From Methylococcus sp. Mc7 (lineage in GTDB: Bacteria; Pseudomonadota; Gammaproteobacteria; Methylococcales; Methylococcaceae), in NCBI RefSeq assembly GCF_019285515.1, contig NZ_CP079095.1, positions 2,049,501 through 2,113,500 of the forward strand: a DNA stretch of 64,000 nucleotides. Reading direction: 5' to 3'. This document shows positions 16,439-24,881 of the stretch, piece by piece. The notes beneath the pieces were generated by a model. That model saw only the letters and a list, made by a program, of their open reading frames with translations, was not told the DNA's origin and ran no database searches. Position numbers and translations under genes: made by a program. How positions within the stretch are numbered: the first letter of the stretch is position 1; the number at the start of each line of letters is the position of its first letter.

Positions 16439-19384
16439 ATGCGGCAGCGATTTTTGAATTCGAAGACGATGCGGTACGCCTGTTCTCTGTGTCTCGCGTG
16501 GCTGATGCTGGCCGCGTGCGGTTCCGTCCTGGCCGCGGAGCGGCACAGCGATCCCGACGGCTGTTTCTCCTGCCATGGCCTGCCGGGGCTCGAATACCTG
16601 GACGACCACGGCGTGCTGCGGGTCGCCACCATCCTCAAGAGCGACTATTACGGATCGCTGCATGGCAGCGTGCCCTGCAAGGACTGCCACCGCAAGATCG
16701 AGCGCTATCCGCACAAGCCGGAGGAAGGCTATGTGGACTGCTCCGAGTCCTGCCATCTGAAGGAGCCGTCCAAGGACAAGGCCTTCACCCACAAGCCGGT
16801 GGTCGACGAGTTCAAGAAATCGGTCCACGGCGCCGGCCATGCGCCGGGAGCGACCACGGATTTCCACGGCGGCAACCGCCTCGAGGAGGAGACCGGCCAG
16901 CAGAATCCCTCCTGCCGGCGCTGCCATTCCAACACCCCGTACATCAAGGACGCCAACCTGGAGCGGTTCAAGCAGGAGCTGCACCACACCGAGACCGAGT
17001 GCGGCACCTGCCACCAGGGCGAAACCTGGCGCAACCAGTTCAGCGGTCACATCCTGCGCCGCCTGGTCGGCAAGAACTACAACAAGATGGAAGCCAACGC
17101 CATGTGCGTGGACTGCCACGGCAATCCTGAAGCCATGGCCAAGGTCGAAATCCAGGACCCGGAAACCAAGGAAAGGAAAAAGGCCAGCTACCGCTTCGCC
17201 CACGCCGCCGACAGTTACGCGAAGACGCTGCATGGCAGGTTCCTCGCGGTCGACGACGAAGCCGGCGCGAGCTGCATCGACTGCCACGCGCCCGACGGTT
17301 TCCGCCACGGCGTCCTGCGGGACGAGTCGAAGGCCGCCTCGACCCACCCGGACCGGCTCGGCGAGACCTGCTCGCAGGCGGGATGCCACGGCTATGCGAA
17401 GAGCCCGCTCAATCTCGGATTCCTCAACACCGACCTGCATGACCTGGATTTCGTGCGCATGAAGGATTCGTCCTTCGCCCTGGACTTCTCCCGCCTCGAT
17501 TCGGCCTGGTACGCCGCCGCATGGGTGCTGGGTCCGCTCGGCCTGATCTTCCTGGTGTCCAGCTTCCTCTCGCCCTTGTCCCATTCCCGGAATTCGCCGG
17601 TCACCGAGGTCGTGGGTTACGACCACTTCCAGCGCGTGATGATCGGCAGCACTTCCGCCAAGACCGGCCTGTGGCGGCGCATCCTGCCGCGGCTGGCCGG
17701 ACGGGTGCCCTCCGCCGCTCCGGCCTCCGCGCCGGCGGTCGAACCCGACGCCCCCGTCACCTCGCTGACCATCCTGTTCGGCTCCCAGACCGGCAACGGC
17801 GAAGGCGTCGCCGCCGATCTCGAGGCGAGGGCCAAGTCCTGGGGCTACAGCGTCAAGCTGGCCGACATGGCGCACTACGATCCGCACGAAATCGTCAACG
17901 AAAGGCTGCTGTTCGTCATCGTCAGCACCCACGGCGAGGGCCAGCCGCCGATCCCGGCGGAGAAGCTGCACGGCTATCTCTATGCCGAAACCGCGCCGCG
18001 GCTGGAGCATCTCAAATTCGCCGTATTCGCCCTCGGCGACAGCAGCTACAAGCATTTCTGCAAGGCCGGCAAGGATTTCGACGCCTTCCTGCAGCGCATG
18101 GGGGCGAGCCGGGTGCTCGACCGGGTGGACGCCGATGCCGATTTCGAGGAACCAGCGGCGGCCTGGATCGAGGCGGTCCTCGGCTGCTGCCGCGCCATCA
18201 TCGGCGACACCGGCATCGAGCAGCCTCTTGAGGCCGAGCCGGCCGATCAGGCGGCCAGGGCCGGCTACGGCAAGACCAATCCCTACCCGGCGGAGGTCCG
18301 GCGCAACGTCAATCTCAACGGGGAGGGCTCCGCCAAGGAAACCCGCCACATCGAAATCGACCTCGGCGATTCCGGCCTGAGCTACGAGCCGGGGGATGCC
18401 CTGGGAGTCTATCCGAAGAACAACCCCGTTTACGTCGAAGCCCTGCTGGCCGCCTTGCGGGCCGACGGCTACGCCGAAGTGAGCCTGGGCAAGGAGACCC
18501 TCACGCTGCGGGAAGCGTTCTACAGGCATCTCGACATCACCGGCCTGAGCCGGGTGCTGGTCGAGAAATACGCGGAACTGTGCGACAGCCGGGTCCTGGC
18601 CGGGCTGCTGGCGGATGCCGACCCCACCCGGCTGGAGGGCTATATGTGGGGCCGGCAGCTCATCGACCTGGTCGAGGATTTCCCGCTCGAGGACGTTCCG
18701 CCCCAGGTTTTCGTCAACGTCCTGCGGCGCATGCCGCCCCGGCTGTATTCGATCGCCTCGAGCATGAAGGCCCATCCCGGCCAGGTGCATCTCACCGTCG
18801 GCGCAGTGCGCTACCACGCCCATGGCCGGGACCGGGAAGGGGTCTGCTCCACCTACCTCGCCGGCCGTGTCGGCGCGGACGAGCGGCTTTCCATCTTCGT
18901 GCAGCCGAACAAGCATTTCCGCCTGCCCGAAGACCCGGCGACGCCGCTGATCATGGTCGGGCCGGGCACCGGCATCGCGCCGTTCCGGGGGTTCGTGGAG
19001 GAACGCGAGGCCACCGGCGCCAGCGGCCGGAACTGGCTGTATTTCGGCGACCAGCGCCGCGCCACCGATTACCTCTACCGGGAGGAATGGGAGGACAAGC
19101 TCGCGCGCGGCGTGCTGACCCGGCTGGATCTCGCCTTCTCGCGCGACCAGGAGTGGAAGGTTTACGTGCAGACCCGGATGCTGGAAAACGCCGGGGAGAT
19201 GTACGCCTGGCTCGAGGAGGGCGCCTGTTTCTACGTCTGCGGCGACGCCTCGCGCATGGCCCAGGACGTCCATCAGGCGCTGCTGACGATCGTGATGCAG
19301 GAGGGCGGAAGGACGCAGGAGCAGGCCGAGGAATACCTCGAGGCCATGGCCGCCTCCCGGCGCTATCTGCGCGACGTGTATTGA
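16439..19384 (+). CDS. Fusion: octahaem cytochrome c - TM - CysJ-type FMN/FAD/NADPH reductase
   Basis: 981 residues. An export signal occurs at 11-33 (contains LAAC, so a lipoprotein site is possible). Haem sites: CXXCH at 42, 80, 159, 188, 223 and 279, a CX3CH (CSESCH, 101) and a CX4CH (CSQAGCH, 311). One TM helix lies at about 356-377. After a Pro/Ala linker comes a flavodoxin domain (FGSQTGNGEG, 447-456), then a ferredoxin-NADP reductase module with PRLYSIASS (FAD), GVCSTYLAGR, GPGTGIAPFRGF and YVCGDASRM (NADPH), ending in RYLRDVY like CysJ. The N-out/C-in topology places haems in the periplasm and flavins in the cytoplasm, so the protein should move NADPH electrons across the membrane. 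ATG 16469 is an alternative start (971 aa). No sulfite-reductase haemoprotein is nearby. Confidence 0.93.
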   Translation: MRQRFLNSKTMRYACSLCLAWLMLAACGSVLAAERHSDPDGCFSCHGLPGLEYLDDHGVLRVATILKSDYYGSLHGSVPCKDCHRKIERYPHKPEEGYVDCSESCHLKEPSKDKAFTHKPVVDEFKKSVHGAGHAPGATTDFHGGNRLEEETGQQNPSCRRCHSNTPYIKDANLERFKQELHHTETECGTCHQGETWRNQFSGHILRRLVGKNYNKMEANAMCVDCHGNPEAMAKVEIQDPETKERKKASYRFAHAADSYAKTLHGRFLAVDDEAGASCIDCHAPDGFRHGVLRDESKAASTHPDRLGETCSQAGCHGYAKSPLNLGFLNTDLHDLDFVRMKDSSFALDFSRLDSAWYAAAWVLGPLGLIFLVSSFLSPLSHSRNSPVTEVVGYDHFQRVMIGSTSAKTGLWRRILPRLAGRVPSAAPASAPAVEPDAPVTSLTILFGSQTGNGEGVAADLEARAKSWGYSVKLADMAHYDPHEIVNERLLFVIVSTHGEGQPPIPAEKLHGYLYAETAPRLEHLKFAVFALGDSSYKHFCKAGKDFDAFLQRMGASRVLDRVDADADFEEPAAAWIEAVLGCCRAIIGDTGIEQPLEAEPADQAARAGYGKTNPYPAEVRRNVNLNGEGSAKETRHIEIDLGDSGLSYEPGDALGVYPKNNPVYVEALLAALRADGYAEVSLGKETLTLREAFYRHLDITGLSRVLVEKYAELCDSRVLAGLLADADPTRLEGYMWGRQLIDLVEDFPLEDVPPQVFVNVLRRMPPRLYSIASSMKAHPGQVHLTVGAVRYHAHGRDREGVCSTYLAGRVGADERLSIFVQPNKHFRLPEDPATPLIMVGPGTGIAPFRGFVEEREATGASGRNWLYFGDQRRATDYLYREEWEDKLARGVLTRLDLAFSRDQEWKVYVQTRMLENAGEMYAWLEEGACFYVCGDASRMAQDVHQALLTIVMQEGGRTQEQAEEYLEAMAASRRYLRDVY

Positions 19385-19411
19385 GCCGGCTTCGCTGAAC
19401 GGTGCTTGGAG

Positions 19412-20218
19412 ATGAAGTTGAAGGGTAAGCTGAGGTTGGGACCCGCGGGTCTGGTGCTGTTCCTCTCGTGCTGGGCGAACGGCGGCTCGTCCTTCGCCGG
19501 CGAGCCGCTGTTCGTCCAGCGGGTCGAGTCGGCCGTGCCGACGCAGGAAGCCATCGGCAAGGCGGAGGAGCAGGTACGCGAGCACAAGGACGTGAAGCTC
19601 CGGGAAAAGATGGCCGTACCGCCGTTCCACAAACGGATGGAGCCGCCGCTGCGCGAGGGCGAAACCTACTGTCAGGGCTGTCACCGTCCCCAGCCGCACG
19701 GCAAGAAACTCCGTACCCGCAGTTTCCTCAACATGCACAGCCGTTATATCGCTTGCGAGACCTGCCATTTCCGGCCCGAGGACGTTCGGCTGGACTACCG
19801 TTGGTTCGACTACGGATCGCGTGCGTCCGCCGACCCTGACGGCAGCAGGTTCCGGACGGGACGGAACATCGACAATTCGGTGCTGATCGACGGTAAATTC
19901 AAGATCGCGCCGTTTTACAAAGGCGAGCCCGCGTTCGCCTTGCCCGGGACGGCGTTCGCCGAACGGGTCGGCCGCGAGTGGAAGGACGGCGACCTGCCCG
20001 CCAGGACGCAGCTCAAGGCCCGTCTGCACACGCCCTTGAGCAAGGAAGGGCCGGCCTGCGCCAAGTGCCATACCGAAGACGCCCCCGTGCTGGATCTCGC
20101 GGCCCTCGGCGCGGATGCCCGCCAAGCCGCGGCCATCCGCAGGCACGTCATCCCGCAGTTCTTCGACCGTTACCAGTCCGACGACGAACGGCTGAAGATC
20201 ATCGACATCCTGCGCTGA
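19412..20218 (+). CDS. Exported trihaem cytochrome c
   Basis: 268 residues, signal peptide cleaved near SSFAG/EP. Three CXXCH sites (CQGCH, CETCH, CAKCH) are spread over the mature protein, with a charged coiled-coil-like stretch (EAIGKAEEQVREHKDVKLRE) near the N terminus. ATG 19412 is preceded by GGAG directly, so the site is close; TTG 19406 is an alternative. It lies 27 bp after the flavoprotein fusion and 7 bp before the NHL cytochrome, so it is part of the same operon. Family not recognised beyond multihaem c-type. Confidence 0.82.
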   Translation: MKLKGKLRLGPAGLVLFLSCWANGGSSFAGEPLFVQRVESAVPTQEAIGKAEEQVREHKDVKLREKMAVPPFHKRMEPPLREGETYCQGCHRPQPHGKKLRTRSFLNMHSRYIACETCHFRPEDVRLDYRWFDYGSRASADPDGSRFRTGRNIDNSVLIDGKFKIAPFYKGEPAFALPGTAFAERVGREWKDGDLPARTQLKARLHTPLSKEGPACAKCHTEDAPVLDLAALGADARQAAAIRRHVIPQFFDRYQSDDERLKIIDILR

Positions 20219-20225
20219 AGCGATC

Positions 20226-23024
20226 ATGGCGAACAATCTTGCGGGAGCACTCGTGCTGCGCTGTGCCGCCGCGATCGCCGCCGGCCTGATCGGGCTGGGG
20301 CCGGCGGCGGCCGGTGCCCTCCAGGCGGTGGTGGCGTCCGATCCGGTTGGGTACGAGGCCGGCTTCGAGCAACCTTCGGCTGTGGCCGCGGATGGCGCGG
20401 GCCGGGTCTACGTGCTCGACGGCGCCCACCACCGGATCGTGGTGCTCACGCCGGACGGGGGAATCCTTCGAACCCTCGGCGGCGCCGAGCTGCTGAAGCT
20501 GCCGATGGACTTCGCTCTCTCCGAGGAAGGGCTGGCGGTCGCCGATACCGGCCATCACCGGCTGGTGCTGTTCCGCCCCGACGGCACGTTGCAAAAGACG
20601 CTGGACCTGCCCAGCGAGTCCTTGCCGGAGCCCTCTCCGAAGCCGGAAGCGTCGCCGCAAACCAGCCCCCCGCCGAGGCTGCCGCCGGAGCCGGTGGCCG
20701 TCATCGTGCAGGACGGCATCGCCTTCTGGGCCGACCGGCGCAGCCACCGCGTGTGCCGGACCCGGCTGGCGGACGGCCTGGACTTGGGCTGTTTCGGCGG
20801 GCGCGGGGAAGAGCCGGGGCAGTTCCAGTACCCGTTCCAGATCGCCCAGGACCGCGACGGTTATTTCAACGTCGTGGACGTCGTCAATGCCCGCATCCAG
20901 GTGTTCGACAAGAGCGGGCGCGCGTTTTCCCAGATCGGCCGGTTCGGCCTCGACGAAGGCGAACTGTTCCGCCCCAACGGCCTCGCCATCGACCGGGAGC
21001 AGGACGCGTTTTTCGTCAGCGACGGCTATTTCGGGACCATCTCGGTGTTCCGCAAGGGCGAGTTCCTGGGACTGCTGCGGACGCCGGACGGCCAGCCGGT
21101 CAAGCTGGATTCGCCCACCGGCCTCCATTTCCGCGACGGCCGGCTTTACGTCGCCGAAACCGGCGCCAGCCGGGTGTGGCGCTACCGGGTGAGCTATCCC
21201 GAGCGTGCCGCGTCAGCCAAGGAAAACGGCGTGCGCACCGAGCTGTCGCAAAAGAATTGCCTGCTGTGCCATCTGTCCTGGGCCGGCGATGCGCCGCCAG
21301 AGGTCCGCGCCGCCGATGCGGAAGGAGCGCTGCCGGAGGCCTCCTACCGCATGTGCTACAGTTGCCACAACGGCGCGGTCATGGATTCGCGCCTGGCCAT
21401 CCATCGGGGCGCGCAGCATCCCACGGTTTACGAAAGCCCCAAGGAGAAAAAACGCCATGCGGGACTCGAACCGCGCAAGGACAAGCTTCCCGACAAGTTT
21501 CCGGTCACCCGGGACAAGCAACTGCTCTGCACCTCCTGCCACACCCCGCATACCGACGCGGAAAAGGCGCAGACGCTGTATCCGGCCCACGGCAACGCCT
21601 GGCTGCGAATACCGAACCGGGGCGGCGATCTGTGCGAGCGCTGCCACGAATCCAAGGTCAAGGGCGCTCGCCTCGACGCGCCGGTGCAGCCCGGGTCCGC
21701 CGAAGGGAAGAAAGGCCCCAAGGGCCTCAACCATCCCTTGGGGATACGCTTCGTGCCGCCGCCTCATCCGGAGGCGAAGGGCTACCCTTCCGAGACCGAA
21801 TTGCGCAAAGGGCTGCCGGAGCGCCTGACCGCCGGCGGCGCGGCGCTCGGCGATCACGAGGAACTGATCTGCCAGACCTGCCACCAGGTCCACGGCGGCC
21901 ACGGCGACGGCAAGACCACGGTCCTGGAAACCGCCAAGGGCGAGCTGTGCGCCGCCTGCCATCGGCGCCAGTTCACCAAGAGCAAGGAGGAGGCCTACGA
22001 GAAGGGCGTCCACCCCGTCAACGTCAAGCGCGAACCGGACGAGTCCGGCGCAAGGCCCGTGTTGTGGAAAGGCAAGCCGGAAATCACCGAGGTCGGCTGT
22101 CAGACCTGCCACCGCGTCCACGACGGCAGCGCGCGGACCCCGCTTCTGCCCGAAGGGGTCGCGAACGCGGAAAGCCTGTGCAAGAACTGCCACGAACGCC
22201 AGCACGCCGAGGACGAGAAGGACGCCAGGAAGAAGGGCGTGCATCCGGTCAACGCCGAGCTGGACGAGCCGGTGCGGATCGGCGGCAAGGAAGTCAGGAC
22301 AGTGGGCTGCCTCAGTTGCCACTCCGTGCACGGCGGCAAACCCCATACCGCCGCCCTGGTGGAGACGGACCGCGACGGCGAGCTGTGCAGCCATTGCCAC
22401 AAACAGAAGCAGACCGTCGTGGGCACCGATCACGACCTGCGCATCACCGCCAAGGACGAGAAGAACGCCCTGGGCAAGCTGCCGTCCGAAACCGGCGTCT
22501 GCGGAAGCTGCCATACCCTGCACCGCGGCAAGGGCGACCGCCGCTTCCTGTTCGCGGCGAGGAAGGTGGAGCCGCAGCCCGGCCCGGCGATGGACGAGAC
22601 GCCTTTCAAGCGGGATGGACTGTGCCTGAACTGCCACCAGAAGGGCGGGATCGGCGAGAAGAAGGTGGTCCCTCATTTCAGCCACCCGCAAAAGGATCTG
22701 GTGCTGCGCTCCGACCAGAAGATCCTGCCGCTGCTGGGCGCCAAGGAAGAGCCCGAGGACTTCGGCGGCATCGCCTGCATCACCTGCCATGAACCGCACG
22801 TCTGGGATGCCGACAGGATTCCGCCGCCCGGCAAGGACGGGACGATCGCACTGTCCGCCAACAGGGAAAACCTGGAGGGCAGCAACCGCGACGCGTTCCT
22901 CCGGGCGAAGGATGCCGACAAGGTGTTCTGTGTCGACTGCCACGGGCTCGGGACCCTGGTGAAGTACAAGTACTATCACGACGCCAGGCGCGCCCGGAAC
23001 GGGGGGGTGGATTATCTGCGGTGA
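20226..23024 (+). CDS. NHL beta-propeller fused to a 14-haem cytochrome c
   Basis: 932 residues with a signal peptide (to about residue 31). Residues ~35-330 carry NHL-type repeats (QPSAVAADGAGRVYVLDGAH, FRPNGLAIDREQDAFFVSD, LDSPTGLHFRDGRLYVAET), a six-bladed propeller, with a Pro-rich insertion at ~135-155. Residues ~340-920 hold fourteen CXXCH sites: CLLCH, CYSCH, CTSCH, CERCH, CQTCH, CAACH, CQTCH, CKNCH, CLSCH, CSHCH, CGSCH, CLNCH, CITCH and CVDCH. Several occur in pairs around a repeated HPVN unit, suggesting internal duplication. A propeller on a long haem wire suggests docking or substrate binding at the end of the chain; role inferred. Confidence 0.9.
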   Translation: MANNLAGALVLRCAAAIAAGLIGLGPAAAGALQAVVASDPVGYEAGFEQPSAVAADGAGRVYVLDGAHHRIVVLTPDGGILRTLGGAELLKLPMDFALSEEGLAVADTGHHRLVLFRPDGTLQKTLDLPSESLPEPSPKPEASPQTSPPPRLPPEPVAVIVQDGIAFWADRRSHRVCRTRLADGLDLGCFGGRGEEPGQFQYPFQIAQDRDGYFNVVDVVNARIQVFDKSGRAFSQIGRFGLDEGELFRPNGLAIDREQDAFFVSDGYFGTISVFRKGEFLGLLRTPDGQPVKLDSPTGLHFRDGRLYVAETGASRVWRYRVSYPERAASAKENGVRTELSQKNCLLCHLSWAGDAPPEVRAADAEGALPEASYRMCYSCHNGAVMDSRLAIHRGAQHPTVYESPKEKKRHAGLEPRKDKLPDKFPVTRDKQLLCTSCHTPHTDAEKAQTLYPAHGNAWLRIPNRGGDLCERCHESKVKGARLDAPVQPGSAEGKKGPKGLNHPLGIRFVPPPHPEAKGYPSETELRKGLPERLTAGGAALGDHEELICQTCHQVHGGHGDGKTTVLETAKGELCAACHRRQFTKSKEEAYEKGVHPVNVKREPDESGARPVLWKGKPEITEVGCQTCHRVHDGSARTPLLPEGVANAESLCKNCHERQHAEDEKDARKKGVHPVNAELDEPVRIGGKEVRTVGCLSCHSVHGGKPHTAALVETDRDGELCSHCHKQKQTVVGTDHDLRITAKDEKNALGKLPSETGVCGSCHTLHRGKGDRRFLFAARKVEPQPGPAMDETPFKRDGLCLNCHQKGGIGEKKVVPHFSHPQKDLVLRSDQKILPLLGAKEEPEDFGGIACITCHEPHVWDADRIPPPGKDGTIALSANRENLEGSNRDAFLRAKDADKVFCVDCHGLGTLVKYKYYHDARRARNGGVDYLR

Positions 23025-23054
23025 AGCGCGGCGGTTTCCAACCCGCGATCGCCG

Positions 23055-23282
23055 CTAAGCGCTTACCCGCCAGTTCTCCAGTTGCAGGCCGAACTCGATT
23101 TCCATCAGCGTGATGGAAGAGATGCCGACCAGTCGCGGAGGTGTCTGCTTGAGTTTCGGCAGGGCCGCGGGATGCCCCTTCACGAAGTCGCTGATGACGT
23201 TGGTATAGAGCAGGTATTGGGTCTTCCGGGGGGGGTGGGCAAGGCTCCGCCGGTGGCTTTCGAAAGGCTCCATGTCGGGCAT
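23055..23282 (-). pseudogene. Remnant of a VapC-type PIN-domain toxin
   Basis: The minus-strand frame contains TQYLLYTNVISDFVKGHPAA and GISSITLMEIEFGLQ, the N-terminal third of a VapC toxin (normally YLLDTNVISD). The first catalytic Asp is Tyr, the initiator is lost within an upstream fused frame that looks like antitoxin tail, and the reading frame stops after WRVSA, removing the rest of the PIN domain. It is not expected to be active. Confidence 0.7.
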
Positions 23283-23561
23283 CCCTTGGAAGGCGATGAC
23301 TTCCTGCGGCCAGCCGGATTTTTCAGCTCCGCCGCTCTTCGAGTCGGAATGGAGTTCGATCCACTCCTTTCAGCGCATTGCGGGATTGTCCTTCGGCCTC
23401 GGCAAGGCTTTTCAAGCGGAAGCCGGTTTCATCGTCCAACTAAATGTTGAAATGCGTGGCACTCCAAGTATCACATATCGATATGTTGGGTTCGCCCAGG
23501 GTGGGTTCAGTCCCCGGTCTTCCCAATTTCCTTTTGCGCCTAACCTCTCAGGAGCCCGGAC
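23283..23561. other. Intergenic debris with one 25-bp dispersed repeat
   Basis: Copy CAGCTCCGCCGCTCTTCGAG + TCGG at 23324-23347. The remainder probably contains decayed antitoxin sequence upstream of the VapC remnant and the promoter of the thioredoxin gene at 23562 (CTCAGGAG ribosome-binding site). No intact gene is seen. Confidence 0.55.
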
Positions 23562-24140
23562 ATGCCCCGTCTCTTTCTCCTTCTTCCGCTGCTGATCTTT
23601 TCCATTCTGGGCTTCCTGTTTTTCCAGGGCATGAACCTCGATCCCAATACGCTCCCCTCACCGCTGCTGGGCAAGCCCTTGCCGGCGTTCGAACTGCCCG
23701 CGCTGCGCGATCCCTCCAGGGTGATCTCGGACAAGGAAATCAAGGGACCCGCGCTGGTCAACTTCTGGGCAAGCTGGTGCGCCGCATGCCGCGATGAGCA
23801 CGCGCTGCTGCTGGACCTCGCCCGCAACGCCGGCGTCACGATCTACGGCATCGACTATGTGGATCGGCGGGAAGCGGCGCTGGACTGGCTGGACCGCCTC
23901 GGCGATCCCTACGCCGCGGTCCTGTTCGACGAACGCGGTACCCTCGGTTCGGAGTTCCAGGTCATGGGGGCGCCCGAGACCTATGCGGTGGACGGCGGCA
24001 ACATCGTCCGCTACCGTCATGTCGGCAGGTTGACCTGGGAGGTCTGGACCGCGATGCAAGCCGCCCTGGCCGGTCCGGCCCCTCACCCCGGCCCGGAGGG
24101 AGAGGGTGAGCAAGGTTGCTGCGACTTTCACGTTGAGTGA
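23562..24140 (+). CDS. ccmG: CcmG/DsbE-type thiol:disulfide oxidoreductase for cytochrome c maturation
   Basis: 192 residues. The N-terminal membrane anchor (LFLLLPLLIFSILGFLFFQG) is followed by the family hallmark PSPLLGKPLPAFELP. The thioredoxin fold has active site WASWCAACRDEH and the cis-Pro region GAPETYAVD. CcmG keeps apocytochrome CXXCH cysteines reduced for haem attachment in the periplasm. Placement after ~60 haem-site codons of cytochrome genes fits a dedicated maturation factor. The active-site pair is AA rather than the common PT/VP. The last ~20 residues (from PHPGPEGEGE) come from an inverted repeat (CTCACCC ... GGGTGAG) that has replaced the original C terminus. Confidence 0.88.
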   Translation: MPRLFLLLPLLIFSILGFLFFQGMNLDPNTLPSPLLGKPLPAFELPALRDPSRVISDKEIKGPALVNFWASWCAACRDEHALLLDLARNAGVTIYGIDYVDRREAALDWLDRLGDPYAAVLFDERGTLGSEFQVMGAPETYAVDGGNIVRYRHVGRLTWEVWTAMQAALAGPAPHPGPEGEGEQGCCDFHVE

Positions 24141-24161
24141 TACAAACAGGGCGAGGTGGCC

Positions 24162-24881
24162 ATGAACCTGCTGGAATCAACCCGCGTGGCCGTCGCGCGG
24201 CGGCGCAATGGCCGGGGCTCTCCCGTTCGATCCGCGGGCATCGGTTTCTCCCGGCCTTTTCTCGCCGGCGTCTTGCTCGCCCTCGGATCTTCCTTGGGCC
24301 TGCCGGCCGTTTCGCCGGCTGCCGACCGGCGCCCGGAGGATCCGGCGCCGTCTGCGGACGTTGCCGACAAAGGGCGGCAGCTCGAAGCGCTCGCCCGTCT
24401 CGATTCAGCTCCGCTGCTCTCCGAGTCGGCGGTTCCCGCGCTCTTGGATGGCGCGGTTGCCGCATTGAGGCAGGGAATCGAGAATGGCCCGCCGTTTTCG
24501 CTGACCGAGCGGAGAAGCCGCATCGCCCGGCTGGAAAAGCTGCTGGGCGAGCCCAATGTCGACGTCGCCGAGAAATACCGCCGCGTTCTGGAGGCTTACC
24601 GGGCGGAGCTCGACTATGGGAAAACCGTGGAGGCATACCGTGACCTGCTGCGGACGGAGGACGGCGAACGCTTGGTGGATTTCCTGAGCATCGGCCGCCT
24701 GGCGCTGTATTACCAGACCCTGGACGGCCGCGAGTCGGGCATCTGGCGCGACCGCGAGAAGCAATGGCGCAGGCTCTCCCCCGAATACAACCGCGCAATC
24801 GCGCTCGGGCTGCGCGCCGCCCGCAAGCTGGAACCCCCGCAGCTCCTCCCCTTGCCCCTGCCGGGGCCGAGATCGCCATGA
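24162..24881 (+). CDS. DUF3450 protein of a TonB2-type energising system
   Basis: 239 residues from ATG 24162 (GGGCGAGG 5 bp upstream; GTG 24156 is possible). Hydrophobic signal near residues 30-50. The C-terminal half has the DUF3450 pattern EKYRRVLEAYRAELDYGKTV and VDFLSIGRLALYYQTLDG, with coiled-coil-forming stretches. DUF3450 proteins accompany ExbB-ExbB2-ExbD-TonB clusters in the periplasm. The usual long N-terminal coiled coil is interrupted: residues ~82-90 (SAPLLSESA) are encoded by the 25-bp dispersed repeat at 24406-24430. The stop overlaps the next start (ATGA). Confidence 0.8.
   Translation: MNLLESTRVAVARRRNGRGSPVRSAGIGFSRPFLAGVLLALGSSLGLPAVSPAADRRPEDPAPSADVADKGRQLEALARLDSAPLLSESAVPALLDGAVAALRQGIENGPPFSLTERRSRIARLEKLLGEPNVDVAEKYRRVLEAYRAELDYGKTVEAYRDLLRTEDGERLVDFLSIGRLALYYQTLDGRESGIWRDREKQWRRLSPEYNRAIALGLRAARKLEPPQLLPLPLPGPRSP
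24406..24430 (+). repeat. 25-bp dispersed repeat inside the DUF3450 gene
   Basis: CAGCTCCGCTGCTCTCCGAG followed by TCGGC, one mismatch from the consensus, read in frame. Confidence 0.8.

Noticed and set aside
16349-20236. 1295-codon minus-strand frame across three genes
   Set aside because: It crosses the stop/start junctions of three clear plus-strand genes and has no recognisable domain.
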